In this document: piece by piece, positions 47,541 to 59,755 of the stretch
Layout of the letters: each line of letters begins with the position of its first letter
Position numbering within the stretch: position 1 is the stretch's first letter
Source of the DNA: Lamellibrachia columna
Lineage: Eukaryota > Annelida > Polychaeta > Sabellida > Siboglinidae
Direction of reading: 5' to 3'
DNA length: 64,000 nucleotides
Assembly (NCBI GenBank): GCA_963662155.1
Contig: OY759263.1
Coordinates: 15,999,194-16,063,193, forward strand
Translations under genes and position numbers: made by a program
The notes under the pieces: model-generated
Told to the model about the DNA's origin: nothing
Seen by the model: only the letters and a program-made list of their open reading frames with translations
Databases searched by the model: none

Positions 47541-48420
47541 TTGAACGAGCGCCGTTAGCAGTTACTAACTTGTTGAACAGAAATAGCCGCACCTCGTGTT
47601 AGCATTAGTTAGTGCTAGACATACTTAACAAATTAACCAAGGTTACAAATAACTTTTAATTTAATTTCACAAATCACCAATCATATATCAGAAAACATAA
47701 CAATATAACATAACACACAATTAGTTTCGTGCAGATTATATACTAAGTATTTATTGAAATATTTAAGTTTCACGGTATGACACTGCCTAGGCATGCACGA
47801 AAGACATTGAATTCAACGGGCGAGCTTCTTGTTAGCATTAGTTAGTGCTAGACATATTTAACAAATTAACCAAGGTTACAAATAACTTTTAATTTAATTT
47901 CACAAATCACCAATCATATATCATAAAACATAACAATATAACATAACAAACAATTAGTTTCGTGCAGATTATATACTAAGTATTTATTAAAGTATTTAAG
48001 TTTCACGGTATGACCCTGCCTAGGCATGCACGAACGACATTGAATTCAACGGGCTTGCTACTTGCGTAGACACTGCCACGCCCGTAGCTGAAGGGCCTAG
48101 TGGCAAATTCAAACATGTAATCTAAAATACAGTTTTACCAAGCCTACTTCATTAAAAGGCAAATATATATTATGTGTATAAATTTGACAAAACTAACTCA
48201 CCAGGGTGTAAAAATGTAAAGCTGATCCACGAGAAGGCCAACATGTCTAACGTCTCCGGTCCATGACAAACTGCGCTGGTCATTCACTAAAACCCGTCCG
48301 GCTAGTTAATCTGTGAGTGCCTCTGCTATCCTAGTGGCCTCTAGTGAGTGACTCAAGGTACTAGCCACGCTATATCATAGTGCACAAATTAGGGTTACTT
48401 TCCCCCACTTTAAAGTTTAG
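47540..48420. mobile_element. Old element with an internal 233-bp tandem duplication
   Basis: 'gttagcattagttagtgcta' recurs at 47598 and 47831. The two ~233-bp units (47598-47830, 47831-48055) are nearly identical. The right part (48060-48400, containing 'ctccggtccatgacaaactg', 'agtggcctctagtgag' and 'agggttac') resembles 15730-16095 in the annexin intron. No ORF; class unknown. Confidence 0.55.
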
Positions 48421-48659
48421 ACATCCGCTGCTAAAATACATAGGACAGTGGATTACTTAGGGGGGTATTGGGCCATATGACCCCTCTGGCTGAAATCTGA
48501 TTTTATTTCCGAATGTAACATGTTGCGCCTCCTCATAGAAGTAAGTTAAATTAATGAGTTGCTATGATTGACTTCACGAGATCCTAGATGGGCTATTTGT
48601 GAGGTCCAGATTACTCACTTCACACGTGCTTTGTTGGTCATACAAATATTGACACTAGC

Positions 48660-48965
48660 TGTCTCTGTGTTTCTCTCTCCGTCTCCGCCCCCCCCCTACC
48701 CACGACGCTTACCTGCTGGATGTCTGTACTCAAGGCGACAAAACTTCCTTGTACGCAGCTCCGCGCCTTAGGAACAATCTACCTCTTGCCATGCTTGCCA
48801 CAGACTGCCATAACAGCTTCGAGATGCAGCTTCAGACTATTCTTTTAAAACTGGATATGTTCTCTTTAAATGTGTGTGTATGTTATGCTAGATATGTGTT
48901 GATGCCATTTTTGCTATTTACTTTAAACTTATTTAACTTTATTACTATTCACTTTCAAATTATTT
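48660..48965 (+). pseudogene. L2/CR1-clade LINE ORF2 C-terminal remnant
   Basis: Reading frame contains SSAPRLRNNLPLAMLA and NSFEMQLQTILLKLD. A-P-R-L-W-N-x-L-P followed by a S-F-K-x-x-L-K-T-x-L helix is the usual end of L2/CR1 ORF2. Confidence 0.65.
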
Positions 48966-48984
48966 GAATTAATATAATGTAAAG

Positions 48985-49266
<282 letters not shown>

Positions 49267-49479
49267 ATAATAATTACTTGCACCAACGTGTTTGCATGGG
49301 GAAAATAATTTATAGCATAAAATTCCGCTTTTGCGTGTGTAGATGGGGACGAAAATATTTTACGGCCGAAAGTAAAAATTCATCCATCATTTTCCGTGGT
49401 TGACACTATCATTGTTATTATATACAGTACCTATTATTGTAATTATAATATATTGATGTTATTAATAAACTGATGTCAA

Positions 49480-49790
49480 CTACCGGCTAGGCAAAGAAAA
49501 CATCAGAAAATATCGTGGACGTGAAGTATTTAAGAACTTAATTTGTCACAGAACTATATTGGATTCTATAGGCGGTAGATTGTGTATCGTACGCAGCGTT
49601 ACAGACAAAGAACGATGTTGCTTGGATACAAAGGTAATTTTCTCGGAGAAGAATACATGAATGGAACAGTGTACTTACTAACTATTTAAATGCTAGCAGT
49701 CTGAGTATGTTTAAAACAAAACTGAGAGATATCTCATCAGGGTGGGTTACACAAATGCGAAACAATGTTTCTCGAGAAAACTAAATGCTT
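49480..49790 (+). pseudogene. CR1-type LINE 3' end remnant
   Basis: Frame gives IHEWNSVLTNYLNASSLSMF and KTKLRD, the same terminal helix as in the LINE at 45.7 kb (N-E-W-N-K-L, then A-S-S-V-N-M-F). Preceded by KNLICHRTI-like decay. Confidence 0.6.
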
Positions 49791-49859
49791 TGTTGTCCAT
49801 TTGCCATCTGGGGTGTATTGTTTTTCGTGGCAATCATATTACAGAAGGCAGTAGTGAGA

Positions 49860-50830
49860 GTTCATCCGCAAATAATGCCCCCTTTCCACATAAATGAAAT
49901 CCATCCCTCGTGTACATAGCAGTCCTCCCAACAAAACTTCCCCACAAATCCAACTTCCTCTTCCCTACACAGCTTCTGTACTAGCATGCTAATTGCCATC
50001 CCCCAGCAATTTCGATATCTCAGACCCCCTTCCTATTAATGGTAGAATCCCTGAGAGAATTACCTGCTCAACCCAAGTCTGGTTTAGTGTTCTGACTAAC
50101 TATCTGTATTTCCTAACTATGGCAGTTGTATCCTCCCTCTCTACGTTATTTGTTCCTACGCGTACTAAAACAGATCCACCCTTGCCAGAACTAATGATGT
50201 TTTCTACCCTCTCAATTACCCCCCCCCCTATTTTGGGCCCAGGCAAGCAAACCACCACGTCATCCCCTTGTTTAAGGCTCTGTCGGTCTTCCTAACTATC
50301 AAGTCCCCCACAAACACTCTCACTCTCTTCCTCACCCCCTCTATCACTACCTCAGAATAGCTCTTCCGTTCCGTTACATTCTGCCCTGCAGCCTTGTCAC
50401 CTGGCAGACTGTTATCGATCTCCCTCTCACCCATCAACATGTCACGTTTCCCTCCTGTCTCCTGGCTAACTTGCGCTCCCGTCGCCTTCCCTCCTGACAT
50501 CTTCCTCCCATCTCCCTCACTCCCATCACCGTCACTCTAGTCCCCCGTCTTCTTCGCTCCTGTCTCCCCCACTCCCGTCTCCTTCTCTCCAGTTGTCTTA
50601 CCTCCCATTTCTTTCCTTCCCGCCCTCGTACGTCCCGTCTCTCTTCGACCTGTCACTTTACCTCCTCTAAGTCTCCTCCCAGGCCGAGGTGATATCTCCC
50701 CAGCATCTCTCTCATCATCTCCCCCCAACTTATCATCTACTCTCCCCCCCCCCCACTGGAACCACTGGCACAACCCACCGTCACGATTTTTACTGGTATG
50801 AACGATAAAGTTCGTTAGTCTATGGGGAAA
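49860..50830 (-). pseudogene. CR1-type LINE ORF1 esterase remnant
   Basis: Minus-strand reading shows RKRVRVFVGDLIVRKTDRAL, NKG-W-F-A-C-L-G-P (frame-broken), VGTNN-like and LSGILPLI-like segments, then RDGFHLCGKGAL. Known CR1 ORF1 proteins carry an SGNH-hydrolase (esterase-like) domain with G-D-S, G-x-N and D-x-x-H blocks. Here the catalytic Ser codon of G-D-S is Leu (TTG), and several stops and frameshifts are present. Upstream of it (50430-50830) is Gly/Lys/Glu-rich low-complexity ORF1 sequence. Confidence 0.6.
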
Positions 50831-50939
50831 CAATAAATAACAGTGGATGAGTCGATGTGACTTGCTTTACTTTCGGGTTCCGATTATTTATATAATAACA
50901 AATAGTATAGCAAATATGTCTAATTGATATAAGACTAGA

Positions 50940-50988
50940 ACGCACGCACGCACGCACGCGCGCGCGCGCGCGCGCGCACACACACATA
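50940..50988. repeat. (ACGC)n(CG)n(CA)n microsatellite
   Basis: Alternating ACGC, GCGC and CACA tract with potential Z-DNA character. Confidence 0.95.
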
Positions 50989-50989
50989 G

Positions 50990-51560
50990 TTTGCACATTT
51001 ATTACGTAAATAGTACAAGATAACATGTGTTCACAACATCACCAAGTATACAGGATAACAAGTATACCACTTAGTATATTAATGATATCTGACATCATGA
51101 CATAATGACAATGTTCAGTTAAAATCGAGACTAGTTAAAATTACAAGTTAGAATGATGATTTTCAGTCTTGCCGGAAATAGAGTTTAGAAAGTTCCGATA
51201 CTGTTCACACATCCTATCCTTGGAGGGAGGTGGGATAAACTAAAAGCTAACATTTACTCCTTCCCTAGGTGGTGACAGGGATACTACTAACACTTTGCAC
51301 ACACAACACTTGACGATCGTTGTATAAACTGACTTGATACACGGACGAACACTCTTACGATGACTGACGAAACTAGGCGAACGAGTCGAATCAGCTGAAA
51401 CGCTTCGATTGCGAAGATCGATGTAGTTCAGAAGTTCGCTTCAGTGAAGGTGTTTGTCGGCGCAGGTCACGCGATCATCAGGATGAACGTCTCAACGCCG
51501 GGTATCAACCTAAGTCGAACAGTTGTGTAGACGTAATCGCTTCAATGTAGATCTTCGATG
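50990..51560. other. No gene recognised
   Basis: Mixed-composition sequence with CpG-richer part 51340-51560 (gacgaaactaggcgaacgag). No supported feature. Confidence 0.45.
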
Positions 51561-51564
51561 CGAA

Positions 51565-52830
51565 TTAATGATCATCTTGTCGCTCCGGTGAATTTCAATT
51601 TTAACTTATCGAACAAATTATACAACTAGATTCATTACAAGGACTATTTCACCCTTTCTTCACTAACAATTAATATCAGAACATTCAACAAGGGCTTTAT
51701 TCGCCCAATATATTAAGTTTCTACATAGTTACCAAAAGTTCAGCTTACAAATAGAGCTGTAACAAAATACACGTAAACGCACACTTAAACCCAAACTCTG
51801 AATAACGCTTCACCTCGGTCCCGGCACTAAAACTAAATCCGGTTGATTAACGTGTTAGCCATTCAAATCATATTTCGAGACGGTACTCAGCATTTCTACG
51901 TCACATTTAAATCTTAAGATGCCATTGGAGGCGGGGAGTCTTGGGTGAATTTTGCACTCGGTCTTTAAAGAAATTCGTCGATCGGGGAAAGAAACCGTAT
52001 GGAACCATGTTTCATCTCATCCGTTAATTCAGCAAATAATCTAGCAACTTTTTCACTAAAATACTCAATCCTGATAAATATAAAGAACTGGGCAACTGGA
52101 GCTTCACCAACAATATAAACCATAAATTAATGATTCCACATATCGAAAAGAATTCAGTTCTAATTTAACTAGGGTACAGGAAAACTCTTTTGATACTACC
52201 GTCTGTCCATATTTATTTCTAGCGTTGTTCTGAGTCTTGCCTTTACGCAATGTGATCACAACTCCTATTCTAAGGATGATTTGTTACCATATTTGTTCTA
52301 TATCTTTCTATCAGGTTTTTTCAATAAAGTAAATAAGATAACAATGTCACAGCGAAAGAAGTGACGTCAAACAGAATAACCGAACAGGTGTTGTCCGTGG
52401 ACTACTGCAGTGGTATCTGAATTTGTGATAACTTTTGTGAAGGTATGAGAAATGACAGTGCAAGCTGTATGATAAATTGTAATAATTTAACAAATTAAAA
52501 AACGGATGTAAAAATAAAATTATTGACACCCACATGTTCCCTTCTCACCATTGCCACAATGAGCAACCTCATCTGTTCCACTTCCACCACCTCTGCTATT
52601 CCAACTCCACCTTTACCAACTTTCCAACCCACCTTTACAGAAGATATAATCATTCCCATAGGCACAGGTTGATAGAAAAGGTGAGCATTTTGCTTTGAAA
52701 AAGAAAGTCAGCAGTAGCAATCACGAATAGCATAGTACAGATCAGATGCCAAAACTGGAAATTTGGCAAAAAATGTGATAGTATGACACCACTATGTGAG
52801 GGAGTAGGTAGCCATTTTGCACTATAATAG
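51565..52830 (-). repeat. Dispersed ~1.1-kb repeat, copy 2 (inverted relative to 23.7-24.9 kb)
   Basis: The reverse complement aligns along almost its full length to 23745-24925. This copy is slightly longer near 'gctccggtgaatttc' (51580). It directly precedes the GC-rich polymerase-like block starting near 52860. Confidence 0.75.
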
Positions 52831-52859
52831 TCATAGGTTATAAGGAGCAGAGAGGCTAA

Positions 52860-55770
52860 ACAGACCAGATACCCGACCCCCCACCAGCGCCCTGGCCCCC
52901 AGTGCGCCTCCCACCGGCCTGTCTCAAAATCATCGATGTCACCGCCAATCAGCCTCGTGTGCCAATAAACACTGCACTTAAAACCTGTCACGCACAGGAC
53001 CCGCCGCGGCTCCGACGGGCCTTTCCCGTAAAATTAAACCCTGGATGGGTCAATGCAACGGCGCTTCCAGGCCCGGGCTCTACTGGCGTTAGAAGTACCC
53101 ATTTAGACACGTCTCTAGTAGAGAATATACCTGAGGTACACGTTGCGCGATGAGGGGCCACAATAATTGTCAGTGGCTGAATATCGTCGAAAGAGGCTTC
53201 TGTGGTAGATCTTGTATTGGGACTTATTGCAAGGTCCACTTGTTAAAAATTAGACAGGATAGAAAAGTCCCCGAACACTGCCGATCCTGCCACAGGGGGC
53301 TACAGAGTGAGCTGCCACTTTGTCGAGCCTGTGGTAGAGACAAGCTTCGTCACAGTCTTCTCGCCAAAGAGAAGAAAGTAACAGAGAACTTTAGACTGGT
53401 AATGCGGCTGCTTCTTGTACAACAAACACCCATTTAGAGACAGGTCGTGCAGTGTGTATACCCCCAACAGGTCGAGTGGTGCGTACACCTGAGATGACGC
53501 ATGCACAACGCGCACGTGCCCTCCGGAATGAGTACGAATTGTTAACCGGGGTCCGACCCCCATATTCCAGGAGCCGCGTAGCATTGCAGGAGATCCAGGG
53601 GCGGTTCGGCCGCTACAAGGCGGAAAATTACGCTTTGGGGGCCCCTAAGGGCCCAGAAGCAGGCAACCAATGTTACTGACAAGGTGTTTCGGAGGCTCGC
53701 TGGTATAAAAGAGGACTCCGATCCGCCCTTAGACCTTGATAAGCTGGTCCTTCCACCGGCTAACGCGCCTAAAAACTTGGATCGTGGGTGGCACCAAGCG
53801 CGCCGCCAACCCAAGGAGGAGTTTGAAGCGGATGAGGCCACCCATGTGTTTACTACCTTCCACATCGAAGAAGACGACCCTCTCCAGCTTGGAGACCTCG
53901 TCTTACTCAGCGAGCATGAAATTCGTGGTGGACGCCTCATCCAAAACAGCCAGATGGATGACGAGCGGGCAGCTCTGTTCCTTCAAAGTCTTCCCGAGGG
54001 CGTCGAGTACTTTCTGCGAATAAAATTCATATGGGAGCGAGACGAGGGGGACTGGGTTGTCGAGGATAAGATTGAACCCGTCAGAGTCGAACGTCGAAAG
54101 GGACAGCGTGCCGTAGAAATTTCACGGGAGACGAGACCCGGCGCGCTCACGGGTATCAACAAGCCCTACTACGAGAACGCCTACCCCTTACGGCAGTGGT
54201 ATATGGTCTCTACCCACTCCGGGATCCTGACACAGCCAAGCTGGCCCTGCTGAGAGATGGCGATCTCAATTGCGTTGCCCAGCAAGTCGTGGAGCACTTC
54301 GAGAAAGTAACTAGGGAACAAGGTTTGACAGCCGTACGGGTGCGGGCAATTCAGGCGTGGGAGCAGCGGGTCCACGAGACTGGTGCTACCATCGAGGACG
54401 TACCGGTCCTGGAAAACATCCTGAAGCGGGCGATTATCATCCGGAACATTGCTGGTGAGGACATCTTCAACCGTGGCAAATAACAATCTCGAGGAGGAGA
54501 TGTAGAGGTCATCATGCACAATGGCCATGCCTGGGGCAAAGACCTCCACTTCCCCGCTGCACGGCGGGTGGAGTACTACGAGGGTAATGTCTGGGAGGCC
54601 ATCCAGAAGGCCACGGCAGGCGACCCAAAAGCAGTCTGGGTTCTAGGAGATGGGGATGACAAAAAGTTCAACCCGGAGTACGTGATCCAGTTTGTCCTGG
54701 TCGACGCGCGGATCTTCCGGCCTCGGGAAAAGCACCACGAAATAACTGAGGCCTGCCACAAGTACGTTGCGGCAGATAAGGCCGAGGAGCTAGCAGCGAA
54801 AATCTTCAGCGAGGCGGGTTCGGCAGCTAGAATTGCTCGAAGCCCACCCCTCGGTCTGTCTTGGAAGATGTGCAACGGGCTTGTGTTGAGTTTGGCCACG
54901 GCGGGCTCTGGTGCATTCCAGAAGGCTACAACGCCCAAGACGTGGTGAGCCTGGACATGGTGGCCTGCTACCCAGGCGCGTTCCAGGGCAAGGGTGCAAG
55001 GGTGACTGCGCCCCCTACTTCCAGCGTTTCGGACACCCCACCCATCGGCTGGTGTGAGTGGCTATAAACGGCGTTCTCCCAGAGAAGGACCTGACTGGAT
55101 TTGCCCAGCTCTCTATGTGGGAATTTGCCCCTGGCTGCCACCCAGTCATACCGGCGTGGTTCGGTCGCCACTTCTCTGCACATGAGAATGCTCGAACCAG
55201 GCGCGGATGGGCCCCGTTGCTCTCCTGCGCTACATGCTCGATACTGGGGTGTTGATCCACCTGGAGGTTGCCGAGGCCATTGTTGGGACGAAGGTGCAGA
55301 AAGACGTCTGGCTTCCAGAGAGCAGGGTTATGGGGCGTATAATCATCGGCAAGTTCACAGCGAGGAGCACCAACGACGGTAAAATGATATGCGGCGAGTG
55401 GTGATTGACCAGGCCGAGCTCGACTTCCTAGCGCGTGACCTGCGGGCCACAAACAGCCTCGTCGGTTATGACAGGGCTCCTGGTAATTGGGGGCATGTAT
55501 TAACGTACTACGAGGGTAGCCAACCTCAGTTCACCCACCTCCGAGCTAGCATGCTTGGCTACGTCGGAATCAACCTATGTAGTATGCTCCAGCGGTTTGT
55601 TCCTGAAGAGTTACAACGGGTGGCGATAGACTCGCTGTACCTCCGTCCGGAGGTGCTATGTAAGCTAGATGGTGTCGGTGTGTATGCAAAGGCATGTACC
55701 TGTCCACTTGACATATTAGCCATCATGAGCGAGCTCGAGGGTGGGAAGGCAGTACAAGTACATGTGCGAG
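52860..55770 (+). pseudogene. Decayed family-B DNA-polymerase-like gene, copy 1
   Basis: A GC-rich block unlike its AT-rich surroundings. Frames in order: a Cys-rich stretch (53150-53437, HCRSCHRGLQ, LCRACGR); 53452-53679 (HAQRARALRNEYELLTGVRP); 53684-54253; 54196-54483 interrupted by TAA (54481-54483) but continuing in frame to 54948; then frameshifts. A candidate polymerase motif A is VVSLDMVACYPGAF (near 54943-54985). A candidate motif C is RVAIDSLYL (near 55620-55640), with Ile where D-T-D-S polymerases have Thr. Between them HLRASMLGYVGIN resembles the region preceding motif C. At least four frameshifts or stops: not functional as it stands. Assignment to family B rests on these motifs and could be wrong. 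A virus-like or Polinton-like mobile element is the likely source. Confidence 0.5.
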
Positions 55771-55871
55771 TGCGAGTGTGTCTTGATAACAAGTCAATCA
55801 GGGTCACCGCCAGCAGTCTAAATATTCACGATTTGGCTTATTTTGGCCATCAAAGCAATTCCAACTCAAAT

Positions 55872-56065
<194 letters not shown>

Positions 56066-56067
56066 AG

Positions 56068-56195
<128 letters not shown>

Positions 56196-56800
56196 TCACC
56201 TCACAGTTCATGACGACCAAGTTCATGGCTCTGCAAGACAGCAGGCCGATGATCGCTGGGCTTGGCGTGTCGGCGACATAAAATTCGATGTCGCATTCGA
56301 GTTGTCGGTGCGCACACGGAATCATCAGCGTTCCGTATTGGCGGATGGACTCGCCGTTATACGCTGACAAGATTGTAGTTCATTTCCGCAGACTCTTCGT
56401 CGCAGGGAAGCCGTTGGCATCTAATAACTCAGGGTACATCCGTCTAAATGTGCGTAGCGGAAGTATGTTGCCCTGCGCGCCTGTGTCGACCTTGACTTTG
56501 AGTGAGGCCGGTCTCTCCCGAGTTCCATTTCGCAGCTTGATTTTTAGGGTAGCAAATACCTCATCGCATGCATCGCCTTTGACGCTGACGTCATCAAAGT
56601 GCAGCTGCTCGTAGTGGTCGTCCACGAGTGAGGTTTGCACTTGATGCACAGCTGATGCCTGTCTCGGTCTCGGTCTCGACCTGGATCTACTACTGCGTCG
56701 TTGGTTCCTATTGCTCCTGAAAATTTGTTCGGACAAAGATTTCCCCGAAGTTGACTCTGCGTCACATCTTTCTTTATTTGATTTCATCAAGACGTTGTAG
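56196..56800 (-). pseudogene. Gypsy-type LTR retrotransposon gag/protease fragment, copy 1
   Basis: One minus-strand frame from about 56790 down to 56196. A basic Arg/Ser-rich stretch precedes a retropepsin-like domain: KVKVDTGAQGNILPL (catalytic D-T-G), SAYNGESIRQYG (flap region) and PAIIGLLSCRAMNL (hydrophobic-hydrophobic-G end). One in-frame TGA (about 56379) splits it after SLRK. The polyprotein is cut off on its 3' side by the (GCGT)n tract. No reverse transcriptase or LTRs were seen. Confidence 0.82.
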
Positions 56801-57244
56801 CGCTTACGAGGCTTTCCGATATAACGTTTCCGTCAGCTATTAATTAACACTACCAACTATAGCATAACATTATTATCGATTATGTTAATCCATAATTCGA
56901 AACGCCTTCTTGCATATAGATGATTAGACAAACGTGTGCAGTAGGCCGACTGTGACGGACGTGTTCGAACTCCGTCTGAAGAAGTTGCGTTGTATCTAGG
57001 AAGAACCATTCGTGTAAATGTGGGCTACACCAGCTCGACTGGTAGGACAGAGAAGGCAAGTGAGTTGGTGCATCGAAGTTACAGTCACGTGTTTCGCACG
57101 ATGCGTTATGTAGGGATTTAGTCTTGATGGACCAATCTTGACGGCTTAGTATTTCACTTGTATAGCAAGACATCACATACTTATTGACGATACAGAAAGC
57201 ATTCTGTATAGTTTCTCCAACCCGACTAAACATTTCCGATTGCT

Positions 57245-57252
57245 TATAAAAG
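57245..57252 (+). promoter_or_regulatory. TATA box of GPCR copy 1
   Basis: TATAAAAG about 94 bp upstream of the ATG at 57339. A start site ~25-30 bp downstream would leave a 5' UTR of about 60 nt. Conserved exactly in copy 2. Confidence 0.55.
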
Positions 57253-57338
57253 ACATTGTGATATACTGTTCGAGCCGCAAGATCATTCCGTGTTTTACAC
57301 CCTCACCATAAAACAGCTTTGTGAATTTTCTTGCAATA

Positions 57339-58289
57339 ATGAACACGACTGAGTACAACGATATGAAACCGGTGGTGATCAGCGTCGTGATCATCTTGAA
57401 TATGATCATGAACACCCTCGTGATCGCCGTGATCATACGGTACCCGCAACTACGCGAAGACCGTACGACCCTGTTCATGTTCTCGCTGTCGGTGTCTGAC
57501 CTCTCGGCCGGTTGTACGTTTATGCCAATCAGCGCCGCCCTTTGTTCAAAGGCGACACCAAGTGTCGCCAACACGTCCGGATATCTGCCGACAGTGCACT
57601 CCATTCTCGTATGGTGGTTTGGTTTTAATTCTATGTACAGCCTGTGCTCGCTCACCTTGTCGAAAACTATCACCATTTTGAACCCGCTCCGCTCCGAGCA
57701 GTTACTGACTCACAAACGCTGCTACACCATCATTGGACTGATCTGGATAATCGGCGGGCTTCTTGCTACTACTAATTTTAGAGTGAACGTAACGTGGAAT
57801 AGGGTAATGTGTTCTAGTTTCCTACAAAAGGATATGTTGGTATTTTACATGATGTATTTTGTAGCCGTGGTCGTACTGCCAGTCATAACGATCATCTATG
57901 GCACTGTACGCATATGCATCATAGTAGTGCGCACACATCGGCAGATATCCGCGCTAGAACAGTCGATCTCCGTCGTGACCAGAAACGCTGCTTTTGCCGT
58001 TGGGACCGGAAACGCTGCTTTCGTGACGGCTCAAGCGATGCTGTCCTCTAAAAATGTTATTATTATATGCGTAATGTCGTTGGCTCTTAATATACCTGTT
58101 CTGGTGTGTGTTGCAATTATGAATTTAACCAATATTGTTCTTTCAGATATGCTTATTTTCGCCTCCCTTTGGATATTTGAATGCAATACGGTTGTAAATA
58201 GTTTGCTGTATTTGTTTCTGTACCGATCTGTAAGGCAGAAAACTGCCCAGATGATTACTCAAGTGATCGCTAATGTCCGGGCCCGATAA
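57339..58289 (+). CDS. Intronless orphan rhodopsin-like GPCR, copy 1
   Basis: 316 residues, seven hydrophobic segments. The first ATG (57339, MNTTEYND) is chosen; an in-frame GTG 18 nt upstream is not a plausible start. N-T-T is an N-glycosylation sequon. Class A landmarks: TM1 N (MNTLV), TM2 LSVSDLSAG, TM4 W (GLIWIIGG), TM5 P (VLPVITIIYG), TM6 P (ALNIPVL). The D-R-Y position is S-K-T in this copy, and TM7 N-P-x-x-Y is N-S-L-L-Y. The third intracellular loop has a TGNAAFAV-like repeat (RNAAFAVGTGNAAF). The tail is short (QMITQVIANVRAR). Ligand unknown; a chemosensory or amine/peptide receptor role is speculation. Likely at the plasma membrane. Open frame and TATA box suggest a live gene. Confidence 0.85.
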   Translation: MNTTEYNDMKPVVISVVIILNMIMNTLVIAVIIRYPQLREDRTTLFMFSLSVSDLSAGCTFMPISAALCSKATPSVANTSGYLPTVHSILVWWFGFNSMYSLCSLTLSKTITILNPLRSEQLLTHKRCYTIIGLIWIIGGLLATTNFRVNVTWNRVMCSSFLQKDMLVFYMMYFVAVVVLPVITIIYGTVRICIIVVRTHRQISALEQSISVVTRNAAFAVGTGNAAFVTAQAMLSSKNVIIICVMSLALNIPVLVCVAIMNLTNIVLSDMLIFASLWIFECNTVVNSLLYLFLYRSVRQKTAQMITQVIANVRAR

Positions 58290-59220
58290 ACTCTAGTAAC
58301 TCGTTGTTATGTCGTCAAGTCATACACTAATGCGGAATAACACAATGATATGTTCAGAAATGCATCCTTGACACAGTTCGTGGACGTCCATAAGTAATGT
58401 CAATCACAAGAATCAATTTGTAACATGTGAATGTCTGAGGTATTCTTCCCACTGACGTTGGAATGAGAAGCGTGGAGCAAACCGTGACGCCACACGACAC
58501 AAATGGCGGAATGAACGGTTCGTAAGAATGTAGAGAAAGGACCAGGATGTTATTTAGGAATTATATGCCCTAGAATCATCTGTGTAGTGGCTAAGACAGA
58601 ATGATGTAATTGTACGACTAGTCATGTTATGTATGCACACACAACGGTGTTGTAGATATCCACGATAGTGCACGTAATGACATGGTTTATCCTTTCGAGT
58701 TGATGTTGGAACAGCTTTGTGTCAGGTTAGATGTTAACAGAAGCTTCACAGATACCACCGGGTGATTAACCCCTGGCCGATTGCCAGAGAACGGGAACGT
58801 TAGCTTATATTACGTAGACCGCGGAGTATAATAGTTTCCTTTGTAACTTGCATAATACCTATCGTGTATTAAATGTTTATTATTCTTCCAATCGTCTGTG
58901 TTGTCTTGTTCGCTTGTGCAACCATCACCCACGAGCGTTGAAACATAGAAATAGCGACCCCGGATTAGATCCGAACTAACAAGCGGAAACCTCGCCAATC
59001 CGTGACTTGGAGAAATTTCAGCAGATGTACAATCAGATCTGACTATTCACATGATCACATATCTAGAACCTTTGGTAACTAATTTGTTGCTAAGTATTTG
59101 ATTGTCAATCTTTTTTGTTCAGGAGAACTTGTGCTGTCTTTATTTATTTTTTACGCTGTATTTTCCTGTATTATTTTCTGGTATGTCATTTGTATTATAT
59201 ACGGCAAATCTTGTTTTCAT
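58290..59220. other. GPCR 3' flank, no further gene
   Basis: 58290-58760 is nearly identical to 63532-64000. No AATAAA is evident close to the stop; ATTAAA occurs near 58867. No other feature recognised. Confidence 0.45.
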
Positions 59221-59221
59221 T

Positions 59222-59755
59222 GTACGCTGTATTTTCATGTTTTTTATCATACGCTGTATTTTTATGTTTGTTATCATACGCTGTATTTTTATGTTTGTTA
59301 TCATACGCTGTATTTTAATGTTTGTTATCATACGCTGTATTTTCATGTTTGTTATCATACGCTGTATTTTCATATTTGTTATCATACGCTGTATTTTCAT
59401 GTTTGTCATCATACGCTGTATTTTTATGTTTGTTATTATACGCTGTATTTTCATGTTTGTTATCATACGCTGTATTTTCATGTTTGTTATCATATGCTGT
59501 ATTTTCATGTTTGTTATCATACGCTGTATTTTCATGTTTGTTATCATACGCTGTATTTTCATGTTTGTTATCATACGCTGTATTTTCATGTTTGTTATCA
59601 TACGCTGTATTTTCATGTTTGTTATCATGTGCTGTATTTTCATGTTTGTTATCATACGCTGTATTTTCATGTTTGTTATCATACGCTGTATTTTCATGTT
59701 TGTTATCATACGCTGTATTTTCATGTTTGTTATCATATGCTGTATTTTCATGTTT
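59222..59755. repeat. 27-bp minisatellite (~20 units) at the tandem-duplication junction
   Basis: The unit is 'atgtttgttatcatacgctg' plus 'tattttc' (27 bp, 9 codons). Nearly all frames on both strands stay open. The plus frame MFVIIRCIF repeats run directly into the second polymerase-like copy at 59756. The array ends exactly where duplication unit 2 begins. Confidence 0.93.

Noticed and set aside
53542..55452. Minus-strand frames of 120-145 codons opposite the polymerase-like block
   Set aside because: GC-rich shadows; motifs are on the plus strand.
57321..57338. GTG codon as start of the GPCR
   Set aside because: In-frame GTG is only 18 nt before ATG at 57339; animal nuclear genes start at ATG, and MNTTEY gives a normal glycosylated N-terminus. 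The same applies at 62563.
57173..57676. 167-codon minus-strand open frame antisense to the GPCR (and its copy at 62415-62918)
   Set aside because: Shadow of the GPCR coding strand; no recognisable domain.
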